A stretch of 64,000 bases of DNA from Cryptosporidium bovis. Its lineage: Eukaryota; Apicomplexa; Conoidasida; Eucoccidiorida; Cryptosporidiidae. Shown here one piece after another: positions 60,501-64,000 of the stretch. The stretch is from positions 248,001-312,000 of the forward strand of contig VHIT02000036.1 in the NCBI GenBank assembly GCA_009768925.2. Direction: 5' to 3'. The notes under the pieces were generated by a model. The model did not search any database and had not been told where the DNA came from. It worked only from the letters and a program-made list of their open reading frames with translations. Every line of letters starts with the position of its first letter. Positions within the stretch are counted from its first letter, which is position 1. The translations under genes and the position numbers were made by a program.

Positions 60501-61154
60501 TTTTGACTTTTTCATAACCTTTTTGGTCTTTTTCTTCTTATCAATTACATGTTTGTTGTTCACCTCCGTATTTCTAACGTTCAATATTGACTTTTCATCA
60601 GTGTTTGTGTTTAATTCAGTCAATGGTACCTGTTCTATGCCTATTTCACTGTCAACAGTAACTTTACTTTCGGATGCATTTAAATTCAATGATTTACTAT
60701 TACTGTCATTATCCGTCGATACCTCTCTAAATGAAACATAGTCGTTTTTCGTGTTGTTATTGCCTACGCAGACATCACTTATCTCAGTATGCTTCGCCTT
60801 TTTCATATCCCTTTCATAACTATTGTCAAATACAGTTTTCGATTCTATGTTACTCGATGATAACAAATTACCCTCAATAGTCGCATTAGTATCCATACTC
60901 CTTTTCATCGATCTCGTGACTCTGCGTTCATCAGCACCTTCCGTTGCTTCGCCTGATGCAATCTTATTGTCACTGTGCATTAAATCCTTTTCTTTAAGTT
61001 CAAATTTGTCATTTGGTTCATAATTCTCATTCATAGATTTTATTCTACTACTTTTACCTTTGTTTTTGCCTTCATTGTTTTTCTCATTTAAAGAAGAGGA
61101 AGAAACACTTGTTGCTCTCGAGCTCTTTACAGGTTTCGCGTCCGTGAATCTCAT
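54519..61154 (-). CDS. Double PHD-zinc knuckle-PHD (PZP) chromatin protein
   Basis: The 2,211-residue product carries two PZP modules of the Jade/BRPF/AF10 type, which read histone H3 tails and DNA. The first spans about 950-1280: CSICFNWETDTLKPFVEC, a GWLCDRC end, the knuckle CLLCSHPGGAFKRT with WVHLVCAIW, then CIYCSNDNTLGLVSC and a YCRDHRD end. The second spans about 1390-1810: CSVCLKSDPSDYPPTLF, FFCQTCQIG, CVLCPRMGGALVRA, FVHVICGLYTPG, CCICKSCYGVNIACSYPGC and YCPEHGK. The second module is stretched by Asn/Ser-rich inserts. The N-terminus is Lys-rich with probable nuclear localisation signals (KKKTKKVMKKSKRNKKK near 210). No bromodomain, PWWP or catalytic domain was recognised. It starts at the ATG at 61154, in a spacer with three E2F-like cores shared with the divergent MAK11 gene. 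Confidence 0.85.
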   Translation of the reverse strand: MRFTDAKPVKSSRATSVSSSSLNEKNNEGKNKGKSSRIKSMNENYEPNDKFELKEKDLMHSDNKIASGEATEGADERRVTRSMKRSMDTNATIEGNLLSSSNIESKTVFDNSYERDMKKAKHTEISDVCVGNNNTKNDYVSFREVSTDNDSNSKSLNLNASESKVTVDSEIGIEQVPLTELNTNTDEKSILNVRNTEVNNKHVIDKKKKTKKVMKKSKRNKKKQSKVNKKNGSSMFNVVNESNDVNNGYNHEFDIDSITSVTMINEGPIGTPNSVNGSVGSGSVFGSGSGNSSRLAKLSWSKFDSYFRRIPMGTRKDIILKTIPINFIQRKFIVQELTNLEKTLFVDPPWGKITRSNNPYINKIKLSLPPIYLKGCNLDSIVDIVSRSILKSSRTGNSNSKPCIEINKPYFILFELQDYLYLVSLEPKNFDLVEDRNNQVNDNQVLSENLLENKHESSTTGYILSENKDSFSSDIKKEEMDFNANSDDEFNVKWDILGIQELSYYQFRYIERYLHDVFYNYDHNHKKVFFTPAKINDKQDLLRIKVIDKMKESMKELDSIINKNLPHECRNSTEEDGGNTSSRLFDNKIEFEYILKDYIDKANESDANCDSTIASSLNIGLDANSVALKKERELININNQNQMISGGSSYSFLGESSGGNSLSWGSYRSYDPIYWWIDFVLPTLLEEDLFSIIGGNTIRFDDIRRVYLRNDGLNGNYIEPPNCVYLGNLYWLDPCKPIKVLKQIDNLCDIQSNRNGDLSSLVDDTNNADILDDIKNGNDKIGISNNQSVVNNKEKVETILIHPYMMNQFKENSDFNFVEANLERFLPIYNNIVDSISKIRINIQNKIIHENENRTRMTDIPFIWMNIVQRYQIVNSWNRLKYFILSGYRDLYPSYLKQIESSKTATESVSNSKSSSNSNPVSESSANVNNANSNFKNKENGSSKPNNTHLVLTNVCSICFNWETDTLKPFVECVRCGMVSHVGCYGVNIPLNELLDFYGWLCDRCEHEKKQLGTQYLVAFNPGSVTCLLCSHPGGAFKRTNVDGEWVHLVCAIWHLPLAVCEDWKNLSNWNLERLRRSWTNKKTLRKNRKRLVLSYLGNSYIEKKEDDCDSTTSNGGTIKNSHCINSNNSGGYGKIRNENEKKTKNVCLRQKVQDSFTSQKNCESDSFSNNTLENEKVLKESEESGSLIAKNERESEKESEEPYDKCIYCSNDNTLGLVSCCYNNCPKVYHPICGWLNGISVQVDEEPNQSKGEKLVEYIQGWRSIQDEALRMVSIKSYCRDHRDRPTILREQVVDGMRSESDLNEEINLRNRRYINRDMFPDLFNSKYNQKSCRGSQMGGIIQRSRTRSISRSKSWDSGTRNNTKKNLSEICRRNHIYYSDSLTVDKYDKDICSVCLKSDPSDYPPTLFNVNNEMKDENVTVESSKSGLISCRCCGLTVHWSCYGIPDELTRFEDFFCQTCQIGLRPERVSCVLCPRMGGALVRAQSLSHSSIPGGGGATSCSKSSNEVDCTANEKSKSDSGAFLKQKSAVGTHALKDKPLFVHVICGLYTPGIYLLPGGEAYGVSNYIGMSSLVKLQTEAGNTALSGNTGNNICFNFSGHKNKGAFARRFSGVEGTVQQVPFRDIKNEEQFVFEYHFSRSILGANSNNNGSSAMFNEQEILDVPPFYCCICKSCYGVNIACSYPGCLRTAHPSCLKLFGCCIETLAELSEDTHKYNINNSNTEGISGFSAVRKGLDEAYGIGVDVSRTRRIAGLNSRNGDKFVNATNNSGSSVLYVPPNCQPPHLNINSNLVNTNINENYFLQRAYCPEHGKQMAVLNPGGKLLLSTLSSLKIAENIMDNLVSCERIKRKLFTSQLDLMNRESPVFSPNMINNVDALRTYFDCYLKGVLQDSVKIKCGTIHRFKDGYIKLNNTGKRLVANEGNLSKNNTQTGLLNNIEHTQIVNRNSNSSIVTSQNLKRTRSSGEAVPVPSLEEAIKEARKQRELHKKELVASGVIIKKRPPPNRTPCIPFTRLDEVKLKECALNCLKVLGNSSNILNNFVEQNSVKSGYNVSTNTTAADASVGADTQGTISIGNNTGISPTASLDNVNEDGFIRTFCIKQHRHNCFRRKLAEFILNPPVVMDHKRKILRSLTRHLKIYGVTAEELMASDVPLPPTKSKPLNIQVDVNNKVTDTNVQHDDNVNENIAIQDNNCCVNNSVVTEEAVIEKQ

Positions 61155-61907
61155 TTTACTTGGAATAAGTTATTTAGGTAAACAAATCCAAACAAAATTC
61201 AACTCCTGAACCTATTTTTATTTAAAAAATAAAAATAGTAACCCTTTGTTGCTTGTTTTTACATATTCTTTATTACTACACTAAATATATTGTGATATTA
61301 TATTTATAATTTTGTTAACACTTGCTTCTCTCTCACCCTAGTAGATTCCTGGTAACTTTATGCAAAATATAACGGACAAAATCTCGTCTGTTGTGCCATT
61401 AATGAAATAGTACTATACGATTATATTGAATCTTCTTTTTATTAAGTTGCTTTATGCTAGCTTCTTCGTTTTAAGTATATGTAAATGTAATAAATATATA
61501 TACGATATTTATATTTACTTATTATATTTACATATATTTTTTATACTACCTGACATAATTATTTTTGGCGGTGACTGATACTTTTCAAATCATAATCTAT
61601 TTCAACTTGGCGGCAATTGCTGAAAATGTCAGAACATACAATAGTAAACTGTACTTGTGTAAATAAGCGTTGGAATACATTTGGTAGTTTATGCAAATAC
61701 AAGGTTGGATATGGTAGCAAGATCCTATTCATGTGTATTAGCAACTTGAATCTAAAATATTGTGTGTGATAGTCTGTGTTTATTGACATTCTAGCTTTCA
61801 AAAATTACAAGCCGAAAATATAGATATCTTATAATTTAAGGTGGCGTGAGCGCCATATATATTGGAAGCAGGGCAACAAAAATAGGTTTTACTACCTGTT
61901 TCTGCCT
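61155..61907. promoter_or_regulatory. Divergent promoter region with three GGCG motif clusters
   Basis: The spacer between the divergent PZP and MAK11 genes holds TTTTTGGCGG (61562-61571), TTGGCGGCAA (61607-61616) and the inverted repeat TGGCG-tgag-CGCCA (61842-61855). The last lies about 55 bases before the MAK11 ATG. An 80-codon minus-strand frame at 61801-61559 opens at TTG, overlaps the motifs and is not called. Confidence 0.5.
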
Positions 61908-63549
61908 ATGTCAATGAGTGACCCTGTACTAGTGATAGGAGGTACGTTTATAAATGTCGCTAGGTGACTTAAGGGTATCAATTGTTTCATAGTATTCAAA
62001 ATGGTAGTCCCTTGTTCTTCTATTGCAACTTGATTGTAAAGGTGGCATTCAAGGGCGAACTAATTTATTTGCACTCTGGTTTTGATATAACCATGAAACA
62101 ATTGCCTTTCTTTAATTCATGGTATAAAATAACTTCATCTCTTTTGTATTTTAATGTGATAACTCTGTAAATAGGCACCTATGACGGTGGTATACTAGGC
62201 TTTGAAATTAATGTTAAATCAGATGAAGAGTCGACTAAACTTTGGATTGAAGATGGAGATAATATAACTTTTAACCCAGTTTTTGGATTTAAGGCACACA
62301 TGGTAAGTTTCTTTAGTAATACGAGGGTGAACGAGAACGAAGCATAATGTAAACCTAAAAGTAATAAAGAACGGTTTTATAACAAGAGGTTTACATTAAC
62401 AGTAAATTGTTCATATATTCACCTCGTTGACACACAAATGTAAAATATAACTCCTCCACCTGAAAGTCTAGTGTAAAAGATATGGATTCAAACAAACAAC
62501 TATTAGTAACGGCAAGCGGAGACGAGACCATTAAAATATACAATTTAAAAACTAGATGTGACAATGGAGTTTTATCTAAACACAAAGGTAGTGTAACATC
62601 TGTAGTCATTTCAACTAATGGGAAATACATGATTTCGTGTGGTGAGGACAAGCTTGTTTGTTTATGGCGATGTTCAGATTGGGAACCACTACTATCTATA
62701 GATGATTGTCACAAGTACACTCCAGTTTCTGCGGACTTTCATCCCTCTATGAGGTTGGCTCTAACTTTAGATGTTAAGGGAAACATATGCTTGATCAATC
62801 TCTTGGAGGGAAAAATAACGGGTAAATATAATTTAACTGCAATCAACGATAAAAATAATAAATTGGTTACAAAGTACAACACTTTCTATAAGATTAAATT
62901 TAATAACGATGGAAAGTATTATGCAGTTATATCTCAGAAAAATTTCATTATATCAAGCATTTTAAATGAAAAGTTATATGTTACACTTTCAAATGACGTT
63001 TATAATATAGAGTTGTCTGGATCTAAGCAAATCACATGTTTTACTTGGATCACCAACAATCACTTTATTACTGGATTTTCTGATGGAAATTTAAAATTGT
63101 TTATGATATATGACGATAAACTCACTCCAATTGACATTGAGTTTAAAGTTAATTTGGAATCCTTTTCTGTCGACAATCCAAACCCTCATGAGAAAAATAG
63201 AATTAAGGGCATCAAAATAATTAGAAGTACTGAAAATAATAATGACATAAAGGGTATATTGGTATCATGTGATTCATCTGGTATTTTTGCATTGTTTAAA
63301 TTTCATATTTTAATTGAGAATGAACTAGACAAGGTTTGTCCGGGCAAGTGTATATTTGACATTCTAGATATCTACACTAGTGAAAACAGAATAATATGTA
63401 TGACTATACAAAATAAACCACATTTGATTTCGAATCAAAACAGTACTTTATCCAATAATGCGATGTCAAAGGGTGAAAATATAAAACTAATAGAAAATAC
63501 CAATAAAAAAACAAAAAAGTCAAAAAAAGTGAATAAAATTACTAAGTAA
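61908..63549 (+). CDS. MAK11: MAK11/PAK1IP1-like WD40 protein, three exons
   Basis: MAK11 (PAK1IP1 in animals) is a WD40 factor for 60S ribosomal subunit assembly in the nucleolus. The long open frame from 62482 lacks the first blade, which is recovered with two introns. Exon 1 is 61908-61941 (MSMSDPVLVIG). Intron 1 (61942-62174) starts GTACGT and ends TAG. Exon 2 is 62175-62302 (GTYDGGILGFEI to FGFKAHM). Intron 2 (62303-62466) starts GTAAGT and ends AAG. Exon 3 is 62467-63549. The joined product is 414 residues, the family's usual size. Blade motifs LLVTASGDETIKIYNLKTR, HKGSVTSVVISTNGKYMISC and EDKLVCLWRCSDWEPLLSI align with PAK1IP1. The Lys-rich tail (KKTKKSKKVNK) also fits. The second in-frame ATG (61914) is an alternative start. 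Confidence 0.85.
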
Positions 63550-63979
63550 ACTTTATTTTACTCGCAAAATATCATGAAACTACTTTTTTTGCTACTCTAT
63601 ATATTCAAAACAAGTATGATTTATTTGATAGTAAATCACATGCGAAAAGGTATATTGGTATATTAATTCCACTTTTCAACCCACTGATTAAACTGCAATT
63701 TTGCTTCTAAACCACGTGTAATTCTAAATAAAGTGAATATAGTTTCTCTTCTTACCCTGCAATACAACACGTCACGTGTTAATTCTCCATTCCTGAACGT
63801 ATTCAAGCTTTTCCCATGTTAGTTATAACTACTTGGTGTTACATTTGTAGAACCTAAGAATACAATTCGCTTACATGTTAGTAAATAAAAGCAACTTTCA
63901 CTCGCCCCATTTTCTAAATATATAAACCCCTTATTTCATGATCAATTCAATAAATCACCTTATTTTTATCTTAAAGAGA
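63550..63979. other. Spacer before the right-edge gene start
   Basis: AT-rich spacer that presumably contains the MAK11 3' end and the promoter of the next gene. It has two ACGTG cores, at 63713-63718 (CACGTG) and near 63771-63778 (GTCACGTG). No E2F-like core is visible. Confidence 0.35.
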
Positions 63980-64000
63980 ATGTCCGCGGCGGTGCAATTT
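63980..64000 (+). CDS. Possible 5' end of a plus-strand gene, cut by the window edge
   Basis: An ATG at 63980 preceded by AAGAGA opens a GC-richer frame reading MSAAVQF to the window end. The abrupt rise in GC after the ATG and the A-rich sequence before it look like a start codon, but seven residues cannot identify a product. Confidence 0.35.

Noticed and set aside
61559-61801. 80-codon minus-strand frame between the PZP and MAK11 genes
   Set aside because: It opens at TTG, overlaps promoter-like GGCGG motifs and shows no domain-like composition.

Overview
The window looks like a piece of nuclear chromosome from an apicomplexan parasite, most like Cryptosporidium. The DNA is strongly AT-rich and nearly all large genes are single uninterrupted frames. 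Proteins carry Asn/Ser-rich low-complexity inserts. Every recognisable product is eukaryotic and nuclear-encoded (Sec61 alpha, NatA auxiliary subunit, SYF1, BUD31, multi-PHD reader). I see no rRNA or convincing tRNA, no transposon, no CRISPR array and no organellar DNA. The species call is inference from composition and gene style, not from an alignment.

Layout, left to right. A minus-strand gene starts at 44 and runs off the left edge. NAA15-like NatA subunit (minus, 1150-4455). Seipin-like membrane protein (plus, 5638-7350). A 3.2 kb AT-rich gap, 7351-10557, holding one exon-like stretch and a perfect 17-bp inverted repeat. SR-type RRM splicing factor (minus, 10558-11526). Sec61 alpha (minus, 13156-14577). 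Unrecognised coiled-coil protein (minus, 15200-17299). SYF1-like HAT-repeat splicing factor (minus, 18984-22664). SMYD-like SET/MYND protein with ankyrin repeats (minus, 23351-28036). Unrecognised Asn-rich protein (minus, 28705-30453). RRM-AlkB protein of ALKBH8 type (plus, 30764-31813). A 5,679-residue giant of the DUF3638/DUF3645 class (minus, 31847-48886). BUD31/G10 (minus, 49684-50112). TFIIS-central-domain protein (minus, 51205-51963). A probable unannotated spliced membrane-protein gene (minus, 53324-53770, 5' end unresolved). A 2,211-residue protein with two PHD-knuckle-PHD modules (minus, 54519-61154). A three-exon MAK11/PAK1IP1 WD40 gene (plus, 61908-63549). A plus-strand gene start at 63980 running off the right edge.

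Functional threads. SYF1 and BUD31 both belong to the Prp19-associated part of the active spliceosome, and the SR protein adds a third splicing gene. NAA15 and Sec61 alpha act on nascent chains at the ribosome, and MAK11 acts in 60S ribosome assembly. The SET/MYND, double-PZP and TFIIS-domain proteins suggest chromatin and transcription work. There is no operon; genes have their own spacers, and several spacers carry E2F-like TTGGCGC/TTTGGCGG motifs, including the 310-bp divergent promoter at 30454-30763.

Several gene starts were moved inward to the first real ATG because the longest frame opens at TTG or GTG. Two introns in the MAK11 gene and one in the 53324-53770 gene were placed by hand from splice sites and frame continuity. 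The most noteworthy items are the giant ATPase-like protein, the probable missed spliced gene, and the shared promoter motif.
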